From Raffaelea ambrosiae (lineage: Eukaryota > Ascomycota > Sordariomycetes > Ophiostomatales > Ophiostomataceae): 64,000 nt of DNA. This document shows positions 19,606 to 30,984 of this stretch, piece by piece. Location of the stretch: assembly GCA_002778195.1 (NCBI GenBank), contig PCDI01000002.1, positions 4,353,234 through 4,417,233 on the forward strand, written 5' to 3'. The notes beneath the pieces were generated by a model. The model had not been told where the DNA came from. It saw only the letters and a list, made by a program, of their open reading frames with translations, and did no database searches. How positions within the stretch are numbered: position 1 is the first letter of the stretch; every line of letters starts with the position of its first letter. The position numbers were made by a program, and so were the translations under genes.

Positions 19606-21634
19606 ATGGCAAAGCTCGAACTGCTAGCAAATGTCAATGCTCGGTATCAGAGTTTCACCCGGGCCGGGGTGGTAATCATTGGCGGTGGATTCTCGGGTGA
19701 GTTTTGGCGGGCGATCCTTCGCCTGTTCACAACAGGGCCCATTGGCTAACGTGGGTCTTCTTTCTCAAACAGGAATGTGCATGGCCATCAAGCTGCTCGA
19801 GGCCGGAATCGACGATTTTATCATTCTCGAGAAGAGCACTGGCTTTGGCGGGACCTGGAAGGACAATGCGTATCCCGGGTGTTGCTGCGATGGTATGCCC
19901 TGTTTTTTTTTCGAGCGGACAGCGATGAACACACGACAAAGCAACTGACACGGAGGGCAGTTTTCTCGCACCTCTACTGCTACTCGTTTGAGCAGAATCC
20001 GGAATGGACGCGTCTGTATCCGGAGCAGACGGAAATCCTCGTATGTTCCCCGCCTGCGCCTGGGATGTCCATGGCCCAGCATCCCTTGCTAATCCTGCTT
20101 GCTGTCCCCACACAGAAATACGTCCAGAACGTCGCCAGGAAGCACGACCTCTACCGATATGTGCGGTTCAGCTCCGAAGTCACGGAATCCAAATGGGACG
20201 AGTCGTCGAAGCTGTGGAAGGTCAAGGTGCGCGTGTTGGCGGGCAAAGAGGCCGAGTTTTGCGACACCTACACTGTCGAGACCAGCTACGTTGTGACGGG
20301 CCTCGGCCAGCTGAACACCCCGTTTTACCCCAGCATCGCCGGCAGAGACACATTCAAAGGAAAGGTCATGCACTCTGCTCGCTGGGACTGGAGCTATGAC
20401 CTGCGTGGCAAGCGTGTCGGCATTATTGGAAATGGTGAGCGTCGACTGTCCCCCTCCCTCGGCAATTCTCTCCAAGCCACAGCCCACAACCTTCCAAAAG
20501 CGGCTTCTGTCACCTAACTAATACTGAAAAGGCGCAACGGCTGTGCAGGTCATTCCCGAGGTGGCCAAGGTGGCCTCGCAGTTGACCATTTTCCAACGGT
20601 CGCCCAACTGGGTCATTCCGCGGCTGGACCGGAACATTGCCGGCTGGCAGCGGGCTCTGCTCAAGAACGTGCCCTACCTGCTCACCCGCTTCCGGGCCAT
20701 GATCATGGATGGACGGGAAGCGTTCTACGATTCTCTGATTGACAAGAACTCGAAGCAAGCGGCCGAGACCAAGGCGTTTTGCGAGGACTACATCAAGAAG
20801 TCGCTGCCAGACCGCCCCGACCTGTGGGACACCCTGACGCCCAAGTACCCTCCGGGCTGCAAGCGCATCCTCATCAGCGACGACTACTTCCAGACGCTGA
20901 GCAGGCCCAATGTCGCCCTGGAGACCAGGCCCATTGAGAGCATCACGGAGGGCGGCGTGGACGTGCGTGGAAGCGGCGGCCATGTGGCGCATGAATTCGA
21001 TGTGCTCATCTTTGCCACGGGCTTCGAGACCCTGCATTTTGCCAACGGCATCGATGTGCACGGCGTGGGCCCCCAGTCGCTCGACGAGCTCTGGTCCAAG
21101 GGCGCCTCGGCGCTGTACGGCATCGGCGTCGAGAGCCTGCCCAACTTTGGCATGATGTACGGCCCGAACACGAACCTGGGCCACAACTCGATCATTCTCA
21201 TGATCGAGGCCCAGGCGCGCTACCTCGCGTCCCTGATCCAGGAGGTCTACCGGGGCCGCACGCAGGGCCGGTCCGTCACCATCCTGCCCAAGACGGACCG
21301 TGTCAGGGAGTACAACGTGTGGCTGCAGAAGGCGCTGGCCACGTCGTCGTTTGCCGACGCGCGGTGCCAGAGCTGGTACAAGAACGCCGACGGCCTGGTG
21401 ACCAACAACTGGAGCGGCACGGTGGTCGACTACCAGAAGATGCTGTCCAGCATCGACTGGTCGGACTACACGGTCGAGGGCGAGGCCAAGGCGCCGACGG
21501 GCCAGCAGTACATTGGCCGCGTCGTGGAGGAGACTCTGGTCAGCACCAAGGCGCTGCTGGCAGGTTCGGCCGTGAGTCTCCTCGCTGCGGGCGCGGTGCT
21601 GTACCAGTCTCGTGGACGGTTCCGTGCGCGCTGA
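19606..21634 (+). CDS. Baeyer-Villiger-type flavin monooxygenase (570 aa)
   Basis: FAD/NADPH-dependent oxygenase that inserts oxygen next to a ketone or hydroxylates heteroatoms. Five exons: 19606-19696, 19773-19892, 19961-20040, 20116-20434 and 20532-21634; all four introns are GT-AG, 68-97 bp. Motifs in order: FAD-binding VVIIGGGFSGMCMA split by intron 1, GGTWKDNAYPGCCCD, HLYCYSFEQNPEW, the Baeyer-Villiger fingerprint FKGKVMHSARWDW (FxGxxxHxxxW), the NADPH Rossmann loop GIIGNGATAVQV split by intron 4, and FATGFET. The C-terminus has a hydrophobic LLAGSAVSLLAAGAVLY segment that may anchor it to a membrane. Convergent with a zinc alcohol dehydrogenase 313 bp away, which may act on products of the same pathway (inference). 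Confidence 0.93.
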
Positions 21635-21947
21635 GCGGCTGTATGGAAGACTTGGATTACAAGGCGGCAGTACATGACAGTGGATAGATCGTGTAAGCAG
21701 GACGCAATACACACTTGCTCTGTAGTTTGTTTCTCGAAATTGATTCATCCAAGTCCGGCACAAGCCATAGCAACTAAAATCTCACGTCATCTTCTAAAAC
21801 CCAAGGCCCGGAAACATAGTTAGTCGTGTAGGATTTGCATTCGGATTCATTTTGATCCTACTACGCACAGCAGCCCTCCCATGTTTGATTTCTTTTCTTT
21901 TTTTCTTTTCTTCTTTAATACACTTGGGGTTTTTTTTTTCTTTTTTT
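21635..21947. other. Convergent 3' region, T-rich
   Basis: 313 bp between the stop codons of the monooxygenase and the alcohol dehydrogenase. 21,890-21,950 is a T/C-rich run; no gene. Confidence 0.6.
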
Positions 21948-23298
21948 CTAACCAGAAAGATCCAGAACCACCCGCCCGTTCAACTTGCCCGCATGCATCG
22001 TCTCAAAGACCTCGGTCAGCTCAGACATCTTCTTGACTTCAATGTGCGTCTTGACGATGCCGCGCGCCGCAAAGCCCAGAATCTCGATCGCCTCGTTCTG
22101 GTTGCCCACCGCCGAGCCGACGATCCGGTGCTGCTGCGTGATGATGGACGGCGGGTTCGCGCTGGCAATGGGCACCAGGTCGCCCTCGGACAGGCCGACG
22201 CAGACGACGGTGCCGTTGAAGCGCAGGAAGCCCAGCGACTGCGCGTACGCGCGGTTCGACGCGGCCACCACCACCACGGCGTGGGCGCCGAGGCCGCCGG
22301 TGAGCGACTTGACGTGCTTGATGATGTCCTCGTCGTGGGGGTACTGGGTCATGTCGACAAAGTGCTCGGCGCCCGAGTCCTGGACGAGCTTCTCCTTGCT
22401 GCCGTGGTCGATGCCGATGACGCGCAGGCCGAGCACCCGGGAGGCGATCTGGACGGCCAGGTGGCCCAGGCCGCCGCCGGCGCCGGCAATGACGACAAAG
22501 TGGCCCGGCTGGGTGTGGCTCTTGAGCAGGGCCGCGTAGACCGTGACACCCGCACACAGCAGAGGCGCCGCGTGGGCCGAGTCCAGGCCCTCCGGGATGG
22601 GCGTGACGTAGTTGGCCGGGCCCAGCACGTACTGCTGGAAGGTGCCGGGCGTGTAGTAGCCCGAGATTTTCTGGTTGAGGCAGACGCCGTCCTGGCGGAC
22701 GAGGCAGGCCTCTGGACAATGCAGCTTGTTAGGGAAAATGCGCCACTGGCCCCTGTTGTCCTCGGGTCCTTGGGTCCGTGCTGTACATACCGCATCGCCC
22801 GCAAGCACTGGCGACCCATTTGATGCCCACGCGGTCGCCAACCTTGATGCCCGTCAGCTCGGCGCCCGCGCCGAGCTTCACCACATGGCCCACGCCCTCG
22901 TGGCCGCCCACCTGGCCCGCGGCGGTGGGTGCGGGCAGGACCTTCCACTGCAAACGAGCCCAAACAAGCGCCCGGTTAGCATCACAGGCAAGCCCGCCGC
23001 ATGGAACGGAAGACAGGAACGCACGCTATTGGTCATCACGGAATAGTCGGAATGGCAGACGCCCGAGTGTGTCCTGCAAGTCCCCAATCAGCGCATGCTT
23101 CACGGGGGGCTCTCTCTTCTCTGCACCTTCAGAATCGCGCTTTCTCCCCGCTGCTTCCGTCTCCTCTGCCTACAGGTTGATAAGCACTTCGCCCGGGCCC
23201 GGCTCCGGCGTATCGAGGTCGACGACCTTGGTCGAGATCGTGCCGGGCTTGTCGTAGATGACAGCTTTGTACTGCTTGGGGATTGCGGGAGCGGCCAT
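21948..23298 (-). CDS. Zinc alcohol dehydrogenase, ADH1-type (364 aa)
   Basis: NAD-dependent oxidation of primary or secondary alcohols. Four exons: 23298-23174, 23073-23025, 22947-22791 and 22711-21948; introns 77-100 bp, with CTAAC branch points in the second and third. The spliced product reads INLTHSGVCHSDYSVMTNSWKV, matching family spacing. Catalytic zinc ligands lie in GVCHSD, GGHEGVGHVV and LLCAGVTVY. All four structural-zinc cysteines are present in ACGRCEACLVRQDGVC, unlike the FdhA-like enzyme at 2.8-4.1 kb. The NAD loop is GAGGGLGHLAVQ. Close in layout to yeast Adh1 and its fungal paralogues. No targeting peptide, so cytosolic. Confidence 0.93.
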
Positions 23299-24640
23299 GG
23301 TGGTGTGTAGGGATGTGTGTGTGTGTTTCTTTTTCTTTCTTTTGGTTCCTTTCTTCTGGTTCTTGTGTTCGATCAATGATCGTCTAGAGAGCTGCGAGAA
23401 GCAGCAAGGAGGCGCTGGTCTTCCAAGTCGGGGTAAACCAGCCTACATATAGCCTATAAGGGGCCTCAGGAGCAGCGTGACTGTGAGTGGCTCAGAGGCA
23501 TAACCCCTCTTCTTCTCCTTGGCTCCCATGACACCAGCCTGCGGGATATGGTTCCGCGTGAGGAGAGCTCTGCGAGTGGTGCGGAGACGGTCGACATCCC
23601 TGCGGTGGAATGGGGCGTTGTTCCTGCTCCTCCGCCTGGAAGTGTCGCATCTTTCTCGGTCAGAAAGCTGCCCAAGTGCGACGTCGACAGGAAAGTTGTG
23701 CCGTTTCGGTCCATCTTTACGGGCGCTTTCCATCCTGCATCCTGCCTCGAGATTGATCTGACGTGTCGTACGGGACAGGCGTCTGCAATCGTAGGGGCAA
23801 CTGCCGTCATGATGAAGCGGGCCGCAGTCATCGTTATCGTTTACTTACATGTCCCCGTTTCCCCTCCTTTTCCCCGTACAAGTAGTGCGAATCCAGAATG
23901 AGCAAGGCGTGCATGCACATCCCTCGGCGAGCCTCGGTTCCTGTGGGGACCCCGCAAGCCATTTTGGAAGACGACTAGACGTGTTGGAAGGCGATCGTGA
24001 CAGCTTGCGTGAGGAGAAGGCCAGGCCGCTTAAACAGCGTCGACATAGGCTTGGCAGAAAAGCAGGAGTCTCGCTAGTATCTTTTATGTCCACGAGTCAA
24101 TGCATCTGCACATGTGCTCACATTCGTGCTGCCCCAGAACCAAACCATACCACTCAAGTCGATATTCGGTGTTGTCCACTTACAGCCATTCCTGCGTTCC
24201 CCGGACTTGGCTTAGACGAACCTGTGGATCCGGAGTGGCCACGCCCCATACTTCCACACTGTCCCTAGCCGGAACGGGGGTGTGTTCTAATAGGCCTGGT
24301 TTCGAGCCATCCTGCGGGTAGTCATGTGCAAGTGCAATTTGATGTGAGCGACTCCGAACAATATGTCCACGTCCGGGATCCCCAATTTGGGCCATCCTGA
24401 TGAAGCTCGAGTTGGATTATTACTGCAGCGTCGAGTTAGATACCACGCCAGTAAGCATGATGTGTCTGGAGCGATAGCAAGAACCCTGCACGTGGCATCA
24501 ATGTAGGCTGCACCTGATTCTACTCATGTATGGTGCCCAGCCAATATCCCGCCAGCTTGCGTAAACATCACCCAATCTGCCGACGGCAGCATACCATCAA
24601 GGACTCGCACGGGAGTCTCTATCAGCCTCATTCTTCCTAA
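23299..24640. other. Intergenic, nothing recognised
   Basis: Promoter of the alcohol dehydrogenase plus 1 kb without motif-bearing frames. A T/GT-rich stretch (23,310-23,350) is its 5' leader. Confidence 0.45.
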
Positions 24641-24699
24641 ATTTGCGTACAGCATGGCCTCTCCTCCTCAGTTGCCGGCTCGGCAGCCTCCACTTGCAA

Positions 24700-25032
24700 T
24701 GCATCGTCAGCACGAAGCCAGAAAAACCCATTGAAGATACTTTTGAACCTCGTCGACTGAAGATCATTAAGAACTGGGAAGACGACCCAGACAATTATGG
24801 AATGGACGAGCATTTAGAGTACGATTTTGAGGCCCTCAAGCGCCTACTGCAACCGATATGCGGTCTGATGCAGCATGAGCCAGACAAACACATATCATGG
24901 CATGAGGCAGTTCCTTGTATGGAGTGGGTAGACTATAGGTGGGAGAAGAGTCAAGATTGCAGTTGTGAATCATGCCAGGCATCGAGTCGAGAACCAAGTC
25001 GTGCAGGAAGTCACGACGGGGGCGAAGGGTAG
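24700..25032 (+). pseudogene. Relic of a protein kinase C-terminal lobe
   Basis: An open frame with no clear start encodes PEKPIEDTFEPRRLKIIKNW, then EYDFEALKRLLQPICGLM, HEPDKHISWHEAV and MEWVDYRWEK. This resembles kinase subdomains X-XI of fungal Ser/Thr kinases (a D/E-P-x-K/R-R/H-I-S/T turn before the last helix). No ATP-binding loop, HRD or DFG motif lies upstream in any frame, so if it is kinase-derived only the tail survives. Family call is from pattern memory. Confidence 0.35.
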
Positions 25033-25266
25033 TAAATGCTACGGTTACGTCCAATGCCGCTGCTGTTCTGAGAGAGGTGGTGGACGAGTCCACAGGTCGG
25101 CCAAGAAGACAGGAAGCTCAAAATAGAGTGAGTCGAAATGTATCAGAAGAACCAGATGTCGCGTCGAGATACTCGGACAAGTATCAAGAAAACTTAATGT
25201 GACAACATGAATGAAATCTGTCTTGTCCGACACAAAAAAAAAAAAAATATTGTCTTTTGGGCACAC

Positions 25267-26884
25267 TCAAATCTTTGCACCAGCTGCTTTTGACTTCTCA
25301 CGGAACAGTTTGACGAGCTGTCGGACGGCCAAATCGAACAAGACATCCTCGCTTCCTCCGGGAATTCTGGCTCCGGGTACCTCACGGTAAATTTCTGAGA
25401 AACGGCGCATTAGCGAATCGAAATTTGGACAGGCCGAAAGAAACACTGGCCAAGCGAACACTTACTCTCTACAAGCTCGCCTTGTCCGGTGCGGGTGTAG
25501 CCGTTTCCACCAAAGAGCAGCACAGCACACCGCGCGCACTCGTCGATCACGACGCCAGCGTTGGCCTTGCACAGGGCCGTCAGACCTCCCAGCTCGCGGT
25601 CTGCGTCCTTCTTTGCCATCTTGGTCATCAGATACGTGAACGACTCGACCCAGGCCTGCTGAGACTCGAGCAGAGCGCTACATTTGGCCAACCGATGGCG
25701 CACAACCGGCTGGTCCATGAGTGTCTGAGAGAGTGTAGAGTGTTAGCCTCCCTGTTTCACGCGCCAAATCGCGATTCTTCCCTGCCTTCGTCCTCTCACC
25801 TTGCCAAAGGCTTGCCGCTTCATGCAGTACTCGTATGCCGCCGCCAAGGCCACGCGCGCCTGTCTGGTGACGCCGACAGAAATGGTCAAGCGCTCGTGGT
25901 TGAAGTTGTTCATAATGTAGCCCATGCCCTTGCCCTCTTCACCAATGAGGTTCTCGCGCGGCACCTTCACGTTGTCCAGCTCAATGTAGGTCGTGCCAGC
26001 AGAGATCTGGCCCCCCACCTTGAGTCGCCGGCGTGACACGCCCGGCTGGTCCTTGAGAGGCACCAGGAGCAGCGAGATGCCGCGGCCACCCGAGCCTTCG
26101 GGCCCGGTACGAACAGCGGTGGTGGCGTAGTCTGCCCAGATGCCGTTCGTGATCCACTTCTTCGTTCCATCGACAATGTAGGACTTGCCATCATCGCTGA
26201 GCTTGGCCGTAGTCGTGATATTGGCCACATCCGATCCAGCACTGGTGCCGCGTTAAGATAGTATTAGAACCGAGATCAAAAAGCAAGGCGAGGGAGGTGT
26301 TTCAGTGCGCCTTACTCGGGTTCCGTAATGGCAATGCAGGCTCTTGTCCGACCCAACAAAAGGTCCGGAATGTATTTCTCTTGGAGCGCAGCGCTGGCAT
26401 AGTGCAACAAGGGTGGTACACCAAAGGCCATGCCGGTTGTAAGGGAGCCCGGAGGTCCGGCCAGACCGGCACGGGACATCTGTTGAGTGCATTATGAGTT
26501 TCCGACGCTTCCGATACCACCAGGCACAAGGCATCTACCGTGGGGGGGGGGGATTCGTACCTCGTCTACGTAGATCATGCCATGGATGGAGTCGAACTCC
26601 TCGACGGGAACGTCGCCAGGAAGATGTGTGATGCCCAGCTTCTTCAGCCATGCAACGGGCAAAGGTGCCGGCAGGGATGGAATAATAAAGCGGCCTTTCG
26701 AAAACTCCTCAAAAACATGGGCTGGCACTTCTTCGGCGGTCTCCCATTCCAGCGCGTTTTTGTGAAGATGCTCTTCAACGAACTCCCTGCATGCTGTCTG
26801 GAATCGACGATGCGACTCGTTGTAATACGGCGACGGGAGGCCCCGAAGCCACTGGGGTTCGGACAGAGGGATTAGAGAGGCCAT
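25267..26884 (-). CDS. Acyl-CoA dehydrogenase (438 aa)
   Basis: FAD enzyme forming the trans-2 double bond of acyl-CoA, or oxidising a related short/branched substrate. Five exons: 26884-26561, 26479-26316, 26241-25800, 25724-25466 and 25394-25267; GT-AG introns of 71-81 bp, the first carrying an 11-base homopolymer. Visible: VDEMSRAGLAG across intron 1, the family signature AITEPDAGSDVA across intron 2, TKKWITNGIWADY, NFNHERLTISVG, the C-terminal FGGNGYTRTGQGE and IYREVPGARIPGGSEDVLFDLAVRQL. The C-terminus is AKI, a known variant of the PTS1 peroxisome signal (Candida tropicalis Fox2 ends this way), so peroxisomal location is possible. No mitochondrial presequence is evident. Confidence 0.93.
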
Positions 26885-29241
26885 GGTGATCAGATGAGCC
26901 GCCGTTTGAGGGTGGAAATGAAAGTGAAAACCGGGCTTACGGTTGTGAGATAAGTTCTCGCCGTACGATTTTAATAAGCTGACCCCGGACTATCGTATTG
27001 GGCCTCGGTTCCCCGCACGGCCTCCTTACATCAACCGACCCTAGATCCAAATCCTGATGTACCGAATTGTCTCGTTATCAGGACAGCCCACCCCAAGGGA
27101 GCAAATATAATAACCGGCACTTTTTTGGCGCATTCAAAGAAATAACGGCCATGCTTGATGATGCAATGACTTCGGGACTGTCGTTAGAGGTCTACCACAA
27201 ATTTTATCGAAGGTGATAAACAAGGACAGGCAAAACCGCAGCATCCATGCGATGCCCTTCGTATTCTAGTCACTCGTAGCATCGTATAATGGCCATGAAG
27301 CGTAGCATTGTGTTGCCCACTGTAATATTGTTCTGTCGGTAGACGTGCTATGCGTCTCATTCGAAGTATCCCATCAGATGCGGTATCAAATTACTGTGAA
27401 TGGAATGGGATAGGAGGGAGATCGTTCCACTACACATTGCATATTGAAACTGAGAATTTGTGCACAATGTCACGTCTGGGGATGCGGGCTATATATGACT
27501 TGCATGGCCAAACATATATCTGGTTATGGTGACACTTCCCTCCACCCCAAACTTTCCGCAGGCCTTCCGGATGTTTAGGAGCTAGACACTGCGGTATATA
27601 TGCGGCCAATATTCTATTATATCGGCATACTAGTTACTTGTTGCACCGGACGACGCCATGCTGTCCCAGGACATCAAATTACGGGCCCAGACAACTCAGG
27701 TCGACTCCAAGGCTTCCGCGACAGATCCCAGCAATTCGCAGACAGAAGTGTTGGGTTTTGCGAGCACCTTCAATACACGTATCGGAGCGCTAGTTAACAG
27801 GAAAATTTCTGATATGCATATGTCATTTTTTTTTCTGGAAATGGACAAGTAGGAAATTCTCGTGAGGCAATGATCAATGGGCGAAATACAGAGGAGTTTT
27901 TTGTGGATACCGAAAAGACAGGGCGACCAATCACAGAAACTTTCTATCGACCACCACCACTTGTGCCAATCACCTCAGAACACAACATCTGCATGGGGCA
28001 AAAGCACGCCCCGACGAGCGTGCGACATTTATGGGAACACTACAGAGTGAGCTGTCTGGCGGCTTAGTCCCCACTATACTGCGGCCTGCGAGTTTGAGGC
28101 TTTCACGCAACGTCACAGAGATATCGTGACGCTCAAAGGGGGAAAGCGGATGTCACCGGCTGTACTTTTTATTTGGAACCGCAACTGCATCATTCGCTGC
28201 CCTGGATTTTTACTTTGCTGCTTCTCGATGGTCGTTTTAACACAGCCACGGTAGCCTCAGCATGCTGTCCCTGCAGGAGGGTGTGGTTCTGCATGTGGCC
28301 AAACACGAGGCCTAGCCAAAAACAGAGAGACATTTGGATGGAGCCGCAGCACGTTTAATCGGCGTGTCTTATATGGCACCTTGACCGTCTATGGCTACAA
28401 AATGCTGGAGTCGGAGGGGAGAAAACTCGTACACGGCCGTAGCGGTCACGTCGAAAAGAGAAAAGCGCCATGCAGATGCGGCCACACCGCCACTCCTTCC
28501 CCCCCCCCCCCCCCCCGGATAAAGCAGGCCCCATAAGCAAAAGGACAAGAGAGGTATCCAGTGCTTTCCGCCTTTCCGCTGAAACATATGGACAAAAACC
28601 CATTGAAAAAATATGCCAACTTGTGGGTTGAGAGCCGGGATTTTGTAAGTGGAAATGGGGTGTTGGATCTTCACTTGCACCATTGCCTCCCAGCCCGTTC
28701 CAAAGCAGCTTTGCCTGTGGTTTGCCGCTGCATATAGTTATAAAAGTCCCATGATGTACTACGTTGTTCCACACATGTCCTGGTTAGCAGACCTATTTAT
28801 GCACGCCTGCATGCGAGGCTGTTCTCGAGCATTCGCTGGGAATGAAGTTTGTCACCAAGACAGATGAGGACGCATTCTTTTTGGGACACTGAGATCCACT
28901 ACACTTAGCCTGTCTACGCCGATTCGACGCCTGTGAAAATTGGGTCTCACCATGAGGATACACAATAGGCTCGCACAAAGACCCACCAGAATGTCGGGTT
29001 GATATAGAGATATTCGGTCTGCGTTGACAAAACCTCACTTCTCAATTTTTCGTGTCTTCATATTTCAGTGTTTTCGATATTCTTTGCCAATACTCTGCAC
29101 TGCGTTCCGTCTTGTCTTGCTTACCGGCCTCGTTCTTTTATCTTGTATCGCCATCTCTGTCCTCTGTTTTTTTGGCATTCTGCACCACACCCCTTTCAAG
29201 CCATGCTTGTGTGGCTCTAGACTGTTAGCGAAGCTACGTGC
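26885..29241. other. Intergenic, no gene supported
   Basis: 2.36 kb between the divergent acyl-CoA dehydrogenase and SprT-like genes. Several ATATAT-rich patches (27,490-27,630) and an 18-base poly-C run (28,499-28,516). Short frames show no motif. Possibly old degenerated sequence, but no transposon domain is visible. Confidence 0.45.
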
Positions 29242-30393
29242 ATGCAGTCTGTTGCTATACACCGAGACATGGAAACACGGCGTTCTCGGTATAGCAACAC
29301 ACCGCTTCATCAGTTCAGTCATTATGGGCAAGACAGCGAACAACCAAGACTCTGCCAACAATATCATACGACACACCGGGAGTTTCCAGAACGCCAGCTT
29401 CCTTTCATCATTCTTCACGAAGAACACCAACCTGCACCACAGCTGCCTTCCCCGTCGCACAGAGAAACATGGAGTAATGGGTCGAACCTCAAAGCAGCCG
29501 GGTGCGTTTCCAGACCACAAGAAACACCATCTTCTCACCAGTCGGCAACGACGACAACATCCGAACGATTTCTTCGTGGTCCGTATGGCTCGAGATACTG
29601 CGACGACCGGCCTGCAGAATATATATATCAAGGACAATGCTGCGGTTACAAGACGACGGAGGAATACATGCACTTTGATGGACAAAGACAGAGCTCTTAC
29701 GAGCCGTTCATAACGGACGAAGAGGCTTCGGCGAATGTGTCCAGGCACCTGGGCAGCTTTCCACGAAGACATTCTTCTGCAAGACATGCCGATACGCTAC
29801 TCTCTCTGATACACTCAGCCCCTCACGACGCAGAGCCTTTCCTTGACGACCGGGCTCTAGAGAGCATCTTCAAGGCTGCCAACGATATCTTCTTCCATGG
29901 CTGCCTCACGCACCGTGTCAAATGGGGCTGGTCTGATGCCTCTTCAAGTCCCCAGTACGATGACAAGGTCATCGGCCACACGTCACTGCGTCAGGCACGC
30001 GATGGTGGCATTGAAACTTTCATCCTTCTGTCGACACCCATCCTGAAGAACCCGCAGTACAGCCGCCGGCTGCTCATCTCTGCCTTCTTGCATGAGCTGA
30101 TACACTGTTACCTGTTCATATGCTGTGGATGGCGGGCACGTGAGTCGGGAGGCCACACAAACGGTTTTCGCGACATAGCGAGCATGGTAGACCACTGGGT
30201 CGGCCGAGACATTCTTCATTTGTGCCACATGGAGGCGGACCTTAAACGGTTTCGCCATCCAGACAGTGTTTTCCGTGGCAAACATTACCCATCAGAGCTT
30301 ATAGACGATGGATTTTCTTCACAGTCATGTTCTTTACACAATCTTTCTTTCTTTTCTAGGCCCCCCGGTGGGCATTGGGAGCAACACGTTTAA
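29242..30393 (+). CDS. SprT-like zinc metallopeptidase domain protein (383 aa)
   Basis: Residues 1-190 are low-complexity, rich in His, Ser, Gln and Arg. The second half is a SprT-like domain: ALESIFKAANDIFFHGCL, VKWGWSD, then LLISAFLHELIHCYLF with the zinc-binding HExxH (HELIH) and a third His in GGHTNGF. The relatives include Spartan, which cuts DNA-protein crosslinks, and many uncharacterised fungal proteins. I see no PCNA- or ubiquitin-binding motif, so a Spartan role is not supported. Start: first ATG of the frame; an internal Met at 29269 is an alternative. The last 30 residues (after HYPSELIDDG) are non-conserved and may hide an unspliced intron. Confidence 0.75.
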   Translation: MQSVAIHRDMETRRSRYSNTPLHQFSHYGQDSEQPRLCQQYHTTHREFPERQLPFIILHEEHQPAPQLPSPSHRETWSNGSNLKAAGCVSRPQETPSSHQSATTTTSERFLRGPYGSRYCDDRPAEYIYQGQCCGYKTTEEYMHFDGQRQSSYEPFITDEEASANVSRHLGSFPRRHSSARHADTLLSLIHSAPHDAEPFLDDRALESIFKAANDIFFHGCLTHRVKWGWSDASSSPQYDDKVIGHTSLRQARDGGIETFILLSTPILKNPQYSRRLLISAFLHELIHCYLFICCGWRARESGGHTNGFRDIASMVDHWVGRDILHLCHMEADLKRFRHPDSVFRGKHYPSELIDDGFSSQSCSLHNLSFFSRPPGGHWEQHV

Positions 30394-30984
30394 AATCTGT
30401 GGGATTGCCACGGACGGTTTGCCTAACAGGACTCCTAGCTAGGGAGATCTTGTCTTACCTTACGTTTTCCATAAGAATGACCTTTTATTTATTTTCCTCT
30501 TCGACATCTTTCTTTACCTTATTTTATATTTTACTTATTTTATCTTTATTTTCTTTGTCTTCTACATTTTATTTCTATTTTGTCTCTTAATTTACTGCTT
30601 TTTCTGTTCACTTCGAGTTTGTTTTTTGATCTTCACAATGTGTAAAAGTTTTTGGGCGGGTTTCTCCATCCAAGTCTAATTTTCTGTATTAAGTTCCGTT
30701 TGCGCGCACTGGGTTTTGTGTCTGATAGAATGCTTTGAAGAATGAACATGTTTGGGGCGATGAAAGAGCGTTTCCGGGTACTTCATGTACGGTCTGTTTG
30801 CGGCATTAAATTGGTTTCAATGCAAATAATCATATCGTCATTAGTCCATCCTAACCTAGTTATTTACTGAATCTACAAAACAAGAAGAGATCCAGGTGTG
30901 TAAATGCAAGAACTCTCTCCTTCTTTTCTAGCTCTGAGGCTCTTCTTTTACAGCCATAGACGGCGCCTGATTCTCCTGTGCTTC
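30394..30984. other. Convergent 3' region, T-rich
   Basis: 590 bp between the SprT-like gene and chk1 stop codons. 30,480-30,600 is strongly T-rich. No gene seen. Confidence 0.55.

Noticed and set aside
20510..21763. 417-codon open frame antisense to the monooxygenase
   Set aside because: Shadow of exon 5; no domain.
21852..22823. 323-codon plus-strand frame over the alcohol dehydrogenase
   Set aside because: Asp/Val/Arg-rich shadow of exon 4 of the minus-strand gene.
24270..24330. B-box-like GGTTTCGAGCC
   Set aside because: One extra base against the consensus and no matching acceptor or D-arm upstream.
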